A DNA stretch of 64,000 nt from Burkholderiales bacterium (GCA_905339295.1 CAJPFI010000006.1:266455-330454), one strand, 5' to 3'. Shown: positions 35,162-44,597, numbered from the stretch's first letter. The notes: generated by a model not told the origin, from the letters alone. Numbers and translations are program-made.

Positions 35162-35789
35162 GCCCGGCCGACCGGGCCGGCATGCGGCGGGGCGCCCGTT
35201 CCGTGCGGCGGCGCGGTCCGAGGAGGCCGCGCAGCCGCGCCCAGTCGAACGCCGGGCCGGGATCGGACTTGCGGCCGGGGGCGACGTCGCTGTGCCCGGC
35301 AACGTGCTCGATCGGCCAGCGCGCGCGGAGCCGGCGGAGCAACGCCGCCAGCCGCGCGTACTGCCTGGCCGTGTAGGGCCGCTCGTCGCAGCCCTCGAGC
35401 TCGATCCCGATCGAGAAGTCGTTGCACCGCTCGCGGCCCCTCCAGCGCGACACGCCCGCGTGCCAGGCGCGGTCTCCGCACGCGACGAACTGGACCAGCG
35501 TCCCGTCGCGCCGGATCAGGAAGTGCGCCGACACGCGCAACGACGCGATCGCGCGGAAGGACGGATCCGCCTCGGGGTCGAGGCGATTGGTGAACAGGCG
35601 CTCGATCGCGTCGCCGCCGAAACGGCCCGGCGGCAGCGAGATGCCGTGGACGACCACGAGCGTGATGGCGGCGCCTTCCGGGCGGGCGTCCGCGTTGGGG
35701 GAGCGGACGCGCCGGACGCCCGCGAGCCAGCCGCGGGCGTCGAACGCGCGTCGCGGCCGTCCGGGACCCGCGAAGGTCGCGCGCCTCAC
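35157..35789 (-). CDS. ampD: 1,6-anhydro-N-acetylmuramyl-L-alanine amidase AmpD
   Basis: 210 residues, GTG start at 35789. Cytosolic zinc amidase removing the peptide from anhydromuropeptides in wall recycling. Amidase_2 landmarks and zinc ligands: VVHGISLPPGRFGG (His), AWHAGVSRWRGRERCNDFSIGIELEG (His) and VAGHSDVAPGRKSDPG (His/Asp). The N-terminal about 20 residues are Arg-rich and the start could be slightly internal. Confidence 0.9.
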   Translation of the reverse strand: MRRATFAGPGRPRRAFDARGWLAGVRRVRSPNADARPEGAAITLVVVHGISLPPGRFGGDAIERLFTNRLDPEADPSFRAIASLRVSAHFLIRRDGTLVQFVACGDRAWHAGVSRWRGRERCNDFSIGIELEGCDERPYTARQYARLAALLRRLRARWPIEHVAGHSDVAPGRKSDPGPAFDWARLRGLLGPRRRTERAPRRMPARSAGL

Positions 35790-35849
35790 GCCGGGCCCCC
35801 GCCGCCGGCCGCGCGTCGCCTCGCGCCGCCGCTCGCCGCCCCGCGGTGC

Positions 35850-35855
35850 GACAAT
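35850..35855 (+). promoter_or_regulatory. -10-like GACAAT 6 nt before a small gene
   Basis: GACAAT ends 6 bases before the ATG at 35862, the same spacing seen before crcB, nnr, aat and tag. Suggests a leaderless transcript. Confidence 0.3.
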
Positions 35856-35861
35856 CGCCGC

Positions 35862-36110
35862 ATGGAGCTCGTCCTCGGCATTCCCGCGCTCGCCGCGCTC
35901 GTCGTCGCGCTCATCGCCGTGCGACGCGTGATCGCGCGACGCAAGCGCAGCCTGCAGGCGTACACGCGCACGCGCGACGAGCGGCTGCGCAAGTCCAGGC
36001 CGAAGGACCGGCGCACGTCGCGCGCCGAGATGCGCGCGAACGAGGATCCGTCGACGGTCATGGGGCAGATGAAGTCAAGGCCGCGCGGGCCGCGGTCCGA
36101 CAGGCCGTAG
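35862..36110 (+). CDS. small single-pass membrane protein of unknown function
   Basis: 82 residues: one N-terminal helix (MELVLGIPALAALVVALIAV) then a basic, Arg/Lys-rich soluble tail ending SRPRGPRSDRP. Strong third-position GC bias and a -10-like hexamer just upstream support expression. No family recognised. Longer overlapping frames here are shadows. Confidence 0.5.
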   Translation: MELVLGIPALAALVVALIAVRRVIARRKRSLQAYTRTRDERLRKSRPKDRRTSRAEMRANEDPSTVMGQMKSRPRGPRSDRP

Positions 36111-36174
36111 CCAACCAACGTCCGCGTGCCCGGCGAGCGTGGCTCCGGCGGCCTCGGTTCGCTCACCTGGGGCG

Positions 36175-37518
36175 CTACTTGATCCCGAGGCGCTCCATGC
36201 GGTAGCGCATCGCGCGGAACGTGATGCCGAGCAGCTTCGCCGCCGCGGTCCGGTTGTAGCGCGTCTTCTCGAGCGCCTCGTTGATCGCCTGGCGCTCGAC
36301 GCGGTCGAGGTAGTCCTGCAGCGGCCATTTCTCGCCGGTCGGCATCGCGGCGTCCGCCTCGTCCTCGTAGGGCGTGAGGTGCAGGTCGGCGGCGGTAATG
36401 CGCTGCGGGTCGACCGCGAGCGAGAGCCCGCGCTCGAGGATATTCTCGAGCTCGCGCACGTTGCCCGGGAACGGGTAGCGCTGCAGCGCCGCGAGCGCGT
36501 CGGGCTCGAGCTGCGCGGGCGCGCCGCGCGCGAGCCTCGCCAGGATCGCGGTGGCGATGCCCGCGATGTCGTCCTCCATTTCGCGCAGCGGCGGCATCGC
36601 GAGCTCGATCACGTGCAGCCGGTAGAAGAGGTCCTGCCGGAACGCGCCGGCCTCGACCAGCGCCGGAAGCTTCCGGTGCGTGGCGCTGATGATGCGCACG
36701 TCGACCGGCTCCTCCTGCGTGGACCCGACCTTGCGCACCTTCTTCTCCTGGATCGTGCGCAGGAGCTTCACCTGCATCGCGAGCGGCAGGTCGGCCACCT
36801 CGTCGAGGAACAGCGTTCCTCCGTTGGCCGCCTGGAAGAACCCGTCGCGGTCGCCCTCGGCGCCGGTGAACGCGCCCTTGCGGTAACCGAAGAATTCGCT
36901 CTCCATCAGGTTCTCGGGGATCGCGCCGCAGTTGACCGCGATGAACGGCTGCGCCGCGCGCGGCCCGCCGCCGTGGATCATGCGCGCCGCCAGTTCCTTG
37001 CCGCTGCCGGACTCGCCGTTGATGAACACCGGCGCCTGGCTCTTCGCGAGGCGCCCGATGAGCTCGCGCACCTGCTCGATGGCGGCGGACGTGCCCAGCA
37101 GCCCGCCGGACGCCGTCGAGGCCGGCGACGGCTTGTCCGGCACCTTGAGCGCCTGCTTGACGAGCGCGCGCAGCTGCTCGAGCGCGACCGGCTTCGCGAG
37201 GTAGTCGAAGGCGCCCGCCTTGAGCGCCGCGACCGCGTTCTCGGCGCTGCCGAACGCGGTGATCACCGCGACCGGCACGTCGAGGTTGTGCTGGTTGATG
37301 TGCTCGACGACGCGCAGGCCCTCGCCGTCGGGAAGGCGCATGTCGGTGAGGCACAGGTCGAAGCTCTCGCGCTCGAGCAGCGCGATCGCGTCGGCGACGG
37401 ACGAGGCGCGCTCGGTGTCGAGGCCCATGCGCGACAGCGTGAGCTCGAGCAGCTCGAGCAGGTCCGGCTCGTCGTCGATGACGAGCACCTTGGGTTGGGC
37501 GCGGACTTTGCGGGACAA
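36175..37518 (-). CDS. pilR: sigma-54-dependent response regulator PilR
   Basis: 447 residues. Receiver domain (about 8-120, phospho-acceptor Asp in LCLTDMRLPDG), AAA+ domain (about 140-365) with Walker A GESGSGKE, the sigma-54 contact loop GAFTGA, Walker B GGTLFLDEVADL, and a Fis-type HTH at the end (NRTAAAKLLGITFRAMRYRMERLG). Follows the PilS gene by 21 bases. Known role in this family: transcription of pilin genes. Confidence 0.92.
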   Translation of the reverse strand: MSRKVRAQPKVLVIDDEPDLLELLELTLSRMGLDTERASSVADAIALLERESFDLCLTDMRLPDGEGLRVVEHINQHNLDVPVAVITAFGSAENAVAALKAGAFDYLAKPVALEQLRALVKQALKVPDKPSPASTASGGLLGTSAAIEQVRELIGRLAKSQAPVFINGESGSGKELAARMIHGGGPRAAQPFIAVNCGAIPENLMESEFFGYRKGAFTGAEGDRDGFFQAANGGTLFLDEVADLPLAMQVKLLRTIQEKKVRKVGSTQEEPVDVRIISATHRKLPALVEAGAFRQDLFYRLHVIELAMPPLREMEDDIAGIATAILARLARGAPAQLEPDALAALQRYPFPGNVRELENILERGLSLAVDPQRITAADLHLTPYEDEADAAMPTGEKWPLQDYLDRVERQAINEALEKTRYNRTAAAKLLGITFRAMRYRMERLGIK

Positions 37519-37539
37519 GGGCTCCTCCCGTCGCGGGGA

Positions 37540-39198
37540 TCAGGCCGGAGGATACGCCACGGGCGCGGGCTCGCTCAACGAGGCCCGCCTGAGCGTCATC
37601 CGGAACTGCGCGCCGGGCGACTTCGGCAGCAGCTCGAGCGTCGCGCCGTTCGCGTCGGCGAGCTCGCGCGCGATGTACAGGCCGAGGCCCGTGCCCCCCG
37701 GGCGCGTCGTGAAGAACGGCTCGAAGATCTGGGCGCGCAGCTCGGCCGGGATGCCGGGGCCGTCGTCCGACAGCTCGAACAGCACCGCGTCGCCCAGGTA
37801 GCCCGCGCGCGCGACGATGCGCACGCTGGCTTCCTTCTTCTGGCAGTGCTGCCAGGCGTTGCGCACCAGGTTCCACACGATCTGGTTGTAGTGGCCGCGG
37901 TCGAAGATCACGACCAGGTCGTCGGGCACCGACATCTGCACGCTGCCGAAGGGAATCGCCTCGGTCTGCACGATCTCGTCGACGAGCGAGCGCAGGAAGT
38001 CGCCGAGCGGGATCGCCTCGGGCTGCTGCCGGTCGCGGCGGTTCAGCTGCAGCACCTCGCCGACGATCCGGTCGATGCGCTTGCTGTTGTTGCGGATCAT
38101 CGTGAGCAGGCGCAGGCCCTCGGGCGCCACCGCGCCGTCCTCCTCGAGCAATTGCGCGGCCTGGTTGATCGCGGAGAGCGGGTTGCGCACCTCGTGCGCG
38201 ATCGACGCGGTCAGGCGTCCCATCGCGGCGAGCTTCATCTGCTGCGCGTCGGTCTGGGCGCGGCCCAGGTCCTCGAGGTAGATCAGCGTGCCGCCGTTCA
38301 GGCCCGAGCCGATCCGCACCAGCCGCACGCGCAGCAGGCGCTGCGTCACCTCGACCCTGAACGGCGGAAGCGCGACGGTGAAGTCGTCCTGCCAGCGACG
38401 CCAGTAGTCGTGCAGCGTCGAGCTGAACTCGGCCAGCCGCATTCCGCCGCGCATGCGCCCGAACCCGCCGAGCAGCCGGGTCACCTGCGCGTTGTGGCCG
38501 CGCACGACGCCGTTCAGGTCGACGACCAGGACACCGTCCTGCATGTCCTGGATGATCAGGCGGTTGACCTGCTCGAGGTTCGCGACGTCGATGCCGCGCT
38601 GCGCGGCGAGGTCCTCCGACGCCTTCGTGTAGCGGCCGAGCGCGACGGCGATCGCGACGGTGGTGAAATAGCCGAAGCCGACCATGCCGGTCTGCACGAT
38701 CTGCGCGCCGCCGATGCTGCCCTCGAGGGCGCGCCAGACGTCCAGTCCGAGCAGGACGACGGAGGCGAGCGCCGCGTGGAAGAACGCGGTTTGCGTGCGC
38801 AGGAGCCAGCCGCTCGCGGCGAGCTGCGGGAACAGCAGGATCGGAATAGGCGCGACGGCGTTGCCGCCCGCGCTGATGACCAGCGACAGGAAGAAGATGT
38901 CGCCGACGAGGAGTGCGAGCGCGAGACTCGGGAGCGAGTACGGCAGGCGCTCGACCTGCACCCACGCGAACGCGGCCAGCCCGAAGATGAAGTAGAGCGC
39001 GGTCGCGGTGATGAACGCGTTGGGCGCGATCGTGGCCACGCCCTTCAGGTCGACGAACAGCGCGATGCCGAGCAGCGCCGCGCCGCAGACCGCGCGGTAG
39101 AGCCCGATGATCCAGAGGATGCGCTCGCCCGAGTCGGTGAGCGACGCCGGCAGCGGCGGCGGCTCGTACGGGGGGATCGCGGGCGCGGGATCGGTCAT
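37540..39198 (-). CDS. pilS: two-component sensor histidine kinase PilS
   Basis: 552 residues: six N-terminal membrane helices (about 30-195), a PAS-like domain (VNRLIIQDMQDGVLVVDLNGVVRGHN), HisKA with the phospho-His in SIAHEVRNPLSAINQAAQLL, and a HATPase domain (N-box NQIVWNLVRNAWQHC, DDGPGIP, FFTTRPGGTGLGLYIAREL). PilS senses the membrane pool of pilin in relatives. Six bases after the PP0621 gene. Confidence 0.92.
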   Translation of the reverse strand: MTDPAPAIPPYEPPPLPASLTDSGERILWIIGLYRAVCGAALLGIALFVDLKGVATIAPNAFITATALYFIFGLAAFAWVQVERLPYSLPSLALALLVGDIFFLSLVISAGGNAVAPIPILLFPQLAASGWLLRTQTAFFHAALASVVLLGLDVWRALEGSIGGAQIVQTGMVGFGYFTTVAIAVALGRYTKASEDLAAQRGIDVANLEQVNRLIIQDMQDGVLVVDLNGVVRGHNAQVTRLLGGFGRMRGGMRLAEFSSTLHDYWRRWQDDFTVALPPFRVEVTQRLLRVRLVRIGSGLNGGTLIYLEDLGRAQTDAQQMKLAAMGRLTASIAHEVRNPLSAINQAAQLLEEDGAVAPEGLRLLTMIRNNSKRIDRIVGEVLQLNRRDRQQPEAIPLGDFLRSLVDEIVQTEAIPFGSVQMSVPDDLVVIFDRGHYNQIVWNLVRNAWQHCQKKEASVRIVARAGYLGDAVLFELSDDGPGIPAELRAQIFEPFFTTRPGGTGLGLYIARELADANGATLELLPKSPGAQFRMTLRRASLSEPAPVAYPPA

Positions 39199-39204
39199 GG
39201 GGCG

Positions 39205-39432
39205 TCAGGACGGCGGCAGGCAGGCGGGCTCGCGGCAGCGGTAGCCGTCCGCGACCGGCACCGCGTCGGCCTTGGGCAGGAACACGCCGCACTTCGTGCA
39301 ACGGACCATCGGGCCGGTGACGCGCTGCGCCGCGTCCCGGTCACGCCGCTTCCTCGCCTGCGCCGACCCGACGAGGCGCACCGCGAGGAGCACGATGAAC
39401 GCGACGATGATCCAGAAGAGGAGCTTTCCCAT
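39205..39432 (-). CDS. PP0621-family protein
   Basis: 75 residues: one N-terminal helix (LLFWIIVAFIVLLAVRLV) and a short Cys-containing tail (MVRCTKCGVFLPKADAV ... YRCREPACL) that looks like a small zinc ribbon. Family known as PP0621, usually found next to pilS. Function unknown. Confidence 0.85.
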   Translation of the reverse strand: MGKLLFWIIVAFIVLLAVRLVGSAQARKRRDRDAAQRVTGPMVRCTKCGVFLPKADAVPVADGYRCREPACLPPS

Positions 39433-39453
39433 CGGTCGGCCTGCGCGGTCGGA

Positions 39454-40875
39454 TCAGAGGATCTTGCCGGGATTGAGGATGCCCGCCGGATCGAGCGCCG
39501 CCTTGATCCGGCGCATGATCTCGAGCTCCAGCGGCGCCTTCGTACGCGCGAGCTCCCCGCGCTTCAGCTGCCCGATGCCGTGCTCGGCGGAGATCGACCC
39601 GCCGCGCGCGGCGACGAGGTCGTGCACGATCCGCTGCGCCCGCTCGAGGTTCGCCGGCGCGACGAACGCCTCGGCGGCCGTCCCGGGAGGGGCGGACAGG
39701 TTGTAGTGCAGGTTGCCGTCGCCCAGGTGCCCGAACACGACGAAGCGGACGCCGGGGAAGGCCGCGGCGAGCTCGCGCTCCGCCGTGTCGAGGAACCCGG
39801 GAATCGACGAGACCGGCAGCGCGATGTCGTGCTTGAGGTTGGGCCCTTCGCGCCGCTGCGCCTCGGAGATGTTGTCGCGCGCGGCCCACAGCGCGGCGGC
39901 CTGCGCGACCGAGCTCGCGACGGTCGCGTCGCGCACGATGCCGCGTTCGAGCGCCGCGCCGAGCATCGACTCGACCCGATCCGGGAGCCCGGGATCCTCG
40001 GCGCTGTCGTCGGCCTGCACGAGCGCGTACCACGGGTGGCCGGGCAGCGGGTAAGGCGTGCCCGGATGATGTTTGCGCGAGAGCGCGAGCGCGTGATCGC
40101 TCACGAGCTCGAAGCCGACGAGGCGGTCGCCGAGCGCCTGCTTCGCGTGGCGCAGGAACGCGATCGCGTCGCCGACACGGGCGAGCGCGGCGAGCGCGGT
40201 GACCTGCGTGCGCGCGGCGGCGTAGAGCTTGAGCACCGCGGCCGTCACGATGCCGAGCGTGCCTTCGGCGCCGACGAAGAGCTGCTTCAGGTCGTAGCCC
40301 GTGTTGTCCTTGCGCAGGCCGCGGGCGAGGTCGAGCACGCTCCCGTCGGCCAGCACGACCTCGATGCCCAGCACGAGGTCGCGCGCATTGCCGTAACGGA
40401 GCACGGCCGTGCCGCCCGCATTGGTGGCGAGGTTGCCGCCGATCGTGCACGAGCCTTCCGACGCGAGCGACAACGGGAACCTGAGACCGGCTTCGCGCGC
40501 GGCGGACTGCACGCCGGCGAGCGTCACGCCGGCCTCGGCCGTGAGCGTCGCGTTGTCGGGATCGACGGCGCGTATGCGGCGCATGCGCACGAGCGACACG
40601 ACGACCTCGTCGCCGGACGCGTGCGGCGTCGCGCCGCCGACGAGTCCCGTGTTGCCGCCCTGCGGGACAATCGGCACGCGCGCGTCGGCGCACGCCGACA
40701 CCACGGCGGACACTTCCGCGGTGCTCGCCGGGCGCACGACGGCGACCGCGGCGCCGCGGTAGCGGCCGCGCCAGTCGGTGACGTGCGGCCCGACGTCTGC
40801 GGCGGCGGTCAGCACGTTCCCGCTGCCGACGACGGAACGAAGCCGCGCGAGCAAGGTTGCGCCGGGGTCCGCCAT
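39454..40875 (-). CDS. FAD-linked oxidase, D-2-hydroxyacid dehydrogenase / GlcD family
   Basis: 473 residues. FAD-binding 4 (PCMH) domain about 1-220 with VRPASTAEVSAVVSAC, VPQGGNTGLVGG, SEGSCTIGGNLATNAGG, and the C-terminal FAD-oxidase domain with GHLGDGNLHYN and SAEHGIGQLKR. This group includes D-lactate, D-2-hydroxyglutarate and glycolate dehydrogenases; the substrate is not decided. First gene of the run FAD oxidase-PP0621-pilS-pilR. A TATGCT hexamer lies 5 bases before the ATG. Confidence 0.88.
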   Translation of the reverse strand: MADPGATLLARLRSVVGSGNVLTAAADVGPHVTDWRGRYRGAAVAVVRPASTAEVSAVVSACADARVPIVPQGGNTGLVGGATPHASGDEVVVSLVRMRRIRAVDPDNATLTAEAGVTLAGVQSAAREAGLRFPLSLASEGSCTIGGNLATNAGGTAVLRYGNARDLVLGIEVVLADGSVLDLARGLRKDNTGYDLKQLFVGAEGTLGIVTAAVLKLYAAARTQVTALAALARVGDAIAFLRHAKQALGDRLVGFELVSDHALALSRKHHPGTPYPLPGHPWYALVQADDSAEDPGLPDRVESMLGAALERGIVRDATVASSVAQAAALWAARDNISEAQRREGPNLKHDIALPVSSIPGFLDTAERELAAAFPGVRFVVFGHLGDGNLHYNLSAPPGTAAEAFVAPANLERAQRIVHDLVAARGGSISAEHGIGQLKRGELARTKAPLELEIMRRIKAALDPAGILNPGKIL

Positions 40876-40923
40876 GGGCGAGCATATTAGCCGAATCGCC
40901 CCCCCGCCGCCCGGAGCGCCGAG

Positions 40924-41328
40924 ATGACCACGCCCACGCCCAAGCCCGACGCCGTCGCCTCCGGCGCCTATCCCACGCCGCAGCAGGCGCTCGAGTTCAT
41001 GCAGAAGATGTGGAATCCGCTCGGCATCCCGATGCCGGGGTTCGGCATGCCGGGCATGCCGGCGGCGGCGCCCGCCGGCGCCCAGGCGACTCCGGCGGCG
41101 ATGCCGTTCGTGAATCCGGCGATGATGTTCGCCGCGCTCGACCCCGTCGAGATCGAGCGCAAGATCGCCGAACTGCGCGTGGTCGAGAACTGGCTCGCGA
41201 TGAGCCTCGCGATGATGCAGATGAGCATCAAGACCATGGAGCTGCAGAAGGCGTCGGTCGAGGCGCTGCGCGGCGCCGGGACCGCGGCCGGCGGCGAGGA
41301 GAGGCGCCCGCGCGGCGGGTCGAAATGA
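40924..41328 (+). CDS. phaM: PhaM-family polyhydroxyalkanoate granule regulatory protein
   Basis: 134 residues. N-terminal ALEFMQKMWNPLGIPMPG, a Met/Pro/Ala-rich segment, then a helical region (DPVEIERKIAELRVVENWLAMSLAMMQMSIKTMELQKASVEAL) and a basic tail, as in Ralstonia PhaM, which activates PHB synthase and links granules to DNA. The gene implies PHB storage; no pha synthase is in the window. Overlaps the GST start (ATGA). Divergent from the FAD oxidase. Confidence 0.88.
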   Translation: MTTPTPKPDAVASGAYPTPQQALEFMQKMWNPLGIPMPGFGMPGMPAAAPAGAQATPAAMPFVNPAMMFAALDPVEIERKIAELRVVENWLAMSLAMMQMSIKTMELQKASVEALRGAGTAAGGEERRPRGGSK

Positions 41329-41981
41329 CGATGGCGCTCGTCCTCTACTACGGTTCGGGGTCGCCCTATGCCTGGCGCGTGCAGCTCGCGCTGGAGGCGA
41401 AGGGGCTGCCGTGCGAACGGCGGCTGCTGTCGTTCTCGGCCGGCGACACGCGCAAGCCGGAGTTCGTCGCGCTGAACCCGCGCCATCGCGTCCCGACCAT
41501 CGTCGACGGCGACTTCGTGCTCTACGAGGCGAACGCGATCGTCGAGTACCTCGACGAGGCGTATCCGTCGCACGGGATCCGGCTCTTCCCCGGCGACGCG
41601 CGCCGCCGCGCGACCGTGCGCCGGATCGTGAGCGAGGTCGACGACTACACGACCGAGGCGACCGACAAGGTCATCGACGAGCTGCTCTACGCGAAGCCCG
41701 AGGCGCGCGACGAAGCGAAGCTCGGCCGTGCGCGGGCGGCCGTCGCCGAGGAGTTCGCGTTCCTCGCACGCTACCTCGAGCAGGACTTTCTCGCCGGGCC
41801 GCTGTCGGCGGCCGACTTCGCGCTCTATCCGCAGGTGGCGTACATGGACCGTTGCCACCAGCGCGTGCCGTCGTTCGACGCAGCATTGCTGCTTCCGCCG
41901 GCGCTGGCGGCGTGGAAGCGGCGCATCGAGTCGTTGCCGTATCTCGACGCGACCATTCCGCCGCACTGGCGCGCGGCGTGA
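41325..41981 (+). CDS. glutathione S-transferase
   Basis: 218 residues. N-terminal thioredoxin-fold domain (LYYGSGSPYAWRVQLALEAKGL, the cis-Pro in HRVPTIVDGD, the glutathione-contact LYEANAIVEYLDEAYP) and a C-terminal helical domain (PLSAADFALYPQV). Class not decided. ATG 41325 overlaps the phaM stop; ATG 41331 is an alternative. Confidence 0.9.
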   Translation: MTMALVLYYGSGSPYAWRVQLALEAKGLPCERRLLSFSAGDTRKPEFVALNPRHRVPTIVDGDFVLYEANAIVEYLDEAYPSHGIRLFPGDARRRATVRRIVSEVDDYTTEATDKVIDELLYAKPEARDEAKLGRARAAVAEEFAFLARYLEQDFLAGPLSAADFALYPQVAYMDRCHQRVPSFDAALLLPPALAAWKRRIESLPYLDATIPPHWRAA

Positions 41982-42015
41982 CCGTTCCCGCAGGCCCGTC
42001 CTCGCAGGAGTCCCG

Positions 42016-42645
42016 ATGAAGCTCACCACCACCGCTTTCGCCGACGGCGGCGCGATTCCCGCCGAGTTCGCGTTCGGCAGGCCCGACTCGACGACCCACG
42101 TGGCGCTTTCGGCGAACCGCAACCCCGACCTCGCGTGGACCGGGGCGCCCGCGGGCACGAAGTCGTTCGCGGTGCTTTGTGTCGACCCCGACGTGCCGTC
42201 GCGCGGCGACGACGTGAACCAGGAGGGCCGCGTCGTCCCGGCGTCGCTGCCGCGCGTCGACTTCCATCACTGGGTGCTGGTCGACCTGCCTGCGTCGACG
42301 ACGTCCGTCGCGCGCGGCGAGCATGCCGACGGCGTGACCCCGCGCGGCAAGGCGGGTCCCGCCGCGAAGCACGGCGCGCGCCACGGCATCAACGACTACA
42401 CCGGCTGGTTCGCGAACGATCCCGCCATGGCGGGCGACTGGTACGGCTACGACGGCCCGTGCCCGCCGTGGAACGACGCGATCGCGCATCGCTACCGCTT
42501 CACGGTCTACGCCCTCGACGTGCCGCGCCTCGCGGTCGAGGGCCGCTTCGGCGGCGCGGAGGTGCTCGCGGCGATGGCCGGGCACGTGCTCGCACAAGCG
42601 TCGGTGACCGGACGCTACACGCTCAATCCTTCGGTTCGGCTGTAG
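42016..42645 (+). CDS. YbhB/YbcL family Raf-kinase-inhibitor-like protein
   Basis: 209 residues. PEBP fold landmarks: IPAEFAFG, NPDLAWTGAPAGTKSFAVLCVDPDVPSRGDDVN, FHHWVLVDLP, GYDGPCPPWNDAIAHRYRFTVYALDV. It lacks a signal peptide, unlike E. coli YbcL, so a cytosolic location is likely. An aggag ribosome site precedes ATG 42016. Its 3' end overlaps the convergent M61 gene by 23 bases. Confidence 0.9.
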   Translation: MKLTTTAFADGGAIPAEFAFGRPDSTTHVALSANRNPDLAWTGAPAGTKSFAVLCVDPDVPSRGDDVNQEGRVVPASLPRVDFHHWVLVDLPASTTSVARGEHADGVTPRGKAGPAAKHGARHGINDYTGWFANDPAMAGDWYGYDGPCPPWNDAIAHRYRFTVYALDVPRLAVEGRFGGAEVLAAMAGHVLAQASVTGRYTLNPSVRL

Positions 42646-44440
42646 GCGCGTCGAGCCAGCGCTCGCGGCGCGCGAGCGCGTCGGCGTCCGCGCGCGCGTC
42701 GAGCGCGAGCCACGCGGTGTCGTCGGGCGCGGCCGCGAGCTCGAGCGTCGTCTCGATGAGCTCGTCGCGGCGGAACGCGTGTACCGAGATGCGCTCGCCG
42801 GGCCGGCCGTCGCGCGCGCAGGCGTCGAGCCGCTCGGCCGACGCCCTGAGGCCGTCGAGCGCGAGCAGCGTGTCCCCCGCGGCGAGCCCGGCGGACTGCG
42901 CCGCGCCGCCGGTGAAGACGTGCAGCAGCCTGAGGTCCGCGTCCCACGTCGCCCCGAGCGCGGTGCGCGGCACGTCGCCGTTGCCCGGCTTGCCGCCGCG
43001 GTCCTTCGGGCCATGGGCGGGACGCAGCGCCAGTGCCACGCCGTGCGAGGCCAGCAAAGCAGCGAGCGGCAGCTCGTCGGTCCCGTCGACGCAGGCGTCG
43101 AAGAACGCGTCCAGGTCGCGACCGGCGAGTTCCCCGGCGAGGCGGCGGATGCCATCCTCGGGGACGCCGGCGCCGGTCTGCCCGTGGCGGCGCCAAAGCT
43201 CGCGCATCAGCGCGTCGAGCGAGCTGCCCTCGCACCGCAGCGTGAGGTCGAGCGCCAGCGCGACCAGCGCGCCTTTTGCGTAGTAGCTCACGCCGGCGTT
43301 GGGCGAATTCCCGTCCGGCCGGTAGTACTTGATCCACGCGTCGAAGCTCGCGTCGCCGACGCTTTGCACGCGCCGTCCCGGCGTGCGCAGCACCGCGCTC
43401 GCGGTGCGGCCGAGGAGCTCGAGGTAGCTCGCGACGCCGATCACGCCGCTCCGCACGAGCGCGAGATCGTCGTAATACGACGTGATGCCCTCGAACGCCC
43501 AGAGCTGCCGCGTGTAGGCCTCGCGCGCGAGGTCGTAGGGAACGAACGCGGCGGGCTTGATTCGCTTGACGTTCCAGGCGTGGAAGTACTCGTGGCTCGC
43601 GAGCCCGAGGAAGCCGCGGTAGTCGTCGGACATGCGCTCGACGCCGGGCGCGGGCAGGTCGCGGCGGGCGCACAGGAGGCTCGTGCTCGCGCGGTGCTCG
43701 AGGCCGCCGTAGCCGTCGCCGACCGCGTTCACCTGGAACAGGTAGCGCCCGAACGGCGCGCGGGATCCCGGCGCGCCGCCGAAGAGGTCGCACTGCCACT
43801 GGCAGATTCTCGCGAGGTCGCGGGCGAGGCGCGCGGCGTCGAAGCGCACGCGCCCGCTCACGACGACGTCGTGCAACGCGCCTCCGGCCTCGAAGGCGAC
43901 GTGGCGGAACTCCGCCATCTCGACCGGATGGTCGACCAGTTCGTCGTAGTCCTTCGCGCGGTACCGGCCGAATCCCCACGGCGGGGCGCCGTCGCGCGGA
44001 AGCGTCGTCGCGATGCGCCAGCGGGCGCCGGCGGCGTGCGGCGGGGCGAGGATCTCGACGATGCACGCGGCGCTCGCGCGGCCCTCGGGAAGGAGGAACA
44101 CGCTCGTGCCGTTGAAGTACCCGCGCGCGGCGTCGAGGTACGCGGCGCGCACCGACAGGTCGTGGGCGTGGACCTCGATGGTCACCGTGAGCGGCCCGCG
44201 CGAAGGCGCGGCCTGCCAGGTGTCCTTCGCGACCTTGGCGATGCGCACGGGGCGGCCGCCGGACGCCGCCCGCACCGCGACGACGTTGCGCGCGAACTCC
44301 CGGATCAGGTAGCTCCCCGGCGTCCATGTCGGCATCGCGAAGCGCTGCCCGTCCTGGGCGGGGTCGTCGACCGTGCAGTCGATCTCGAACAGGTGCCCGT
44401 TCGGCTCGCGCGGCGCGATGCGGTAGCGGGTCGGGTGCAA
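42623..44440 (-). CDS. M61 family metallopeptidase (glycyl aminopeptidase-like) with C-terminal PDZ
   Basis: 605 residues. N-terminal beta domain, then the zinc motif HEYFHAWN with the third ligand in LWAFEGITSYYDDL, and a PDZ-like segment near the end (LLHVFTGGAAQSAGLAAGDTLLALDGLRA). No signal peptide. Start at TTG 44440 is the only one that includes the conserved HPTRYRIAP beginning; a minus-strand TATAAT lies at 44512-44517. M61 enzymes prefer N-terminal Gly or Ala. Confidence 0.88.
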   Translation of the reverse strand: MHPTRYRIAPREPNGHLFEIDCTVDDPAQDGQRFAMPTWTPGSYLIREFARNVVAVRAASGGRPVRIAKVAKDTWQAAPSRGPLTVTIEVHAHDLSVRAAYLDAARGYFNGTSVFLLPEGRASAACIVEILAPPHAAGARWRIATTLPRDGAPPWGFGRYRAKDYDELVDHPVEMAEFRHVAFEAGGALHDVVVSGRVRFDAARLARDLARICQWQCDLFGGAPGSRAPFGRYLFQVNAVGDGYGGLEHRASTSLLCARRDLPAPGVERMSDDYRGFLGLASHEYFHAWNVKRIKPAAFVPYDLAREAYTRQLWAFEGITSYYDDLALVRSGVIGVASYLELLGRTASAVLRTPGRRVQSVGDASFDAWIKYYRPDGNSPNAGVSYYAKGALVALALDLTLRCEGSSLDALMRELWRRHGQTGAGVPEDGIRRLAGELAGRDLDAFFDACVDGTDELPLAALLASHGVALALRPAHGPKDRGGKPGNGDVPRTALGATWDADLRLLHVFTGGAAQSAGLAAGDTLLALDGLRASAERLDACARDGRPGERISVHAFRRDELIETTLELAAAPDDTAWLALDARADADALARRERWLDAPTAEPKD

Positions 44441-44597
44441 CGGATCGGGTCTCGTCGGATGCGCGGGAATCGCGCCGGACCCACGTGCGTGCCGGCGGCG
44501 TGCGAGGCGCGATTATAGGCGAGCGGTCATCCACGCCGCCGCGCGCCGGTACAATGGAGGCTCCGGTCCGCGCATTCGCGTCGGCTTGCCCGTTTCC

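Noticed and set aside
35786..39301. Minus-strand open frame of about 1170 codons across pilS/pilR
   Set aside because: Out of frame with the real pilS and pilR genes, whose motifs are intact; Arg/Ala-rich composition marks it as a shadow.
36139..40890. Plus-strand open frame of more than 1500 codons opposite pilR, pilS and the FAD oxidase
   Set aside because: It is antisense to four well-recognised minus-strand genes, is extremely Arg/Asp/Val-rich, and arises because stop codons are rare in such GC-rich DNA.
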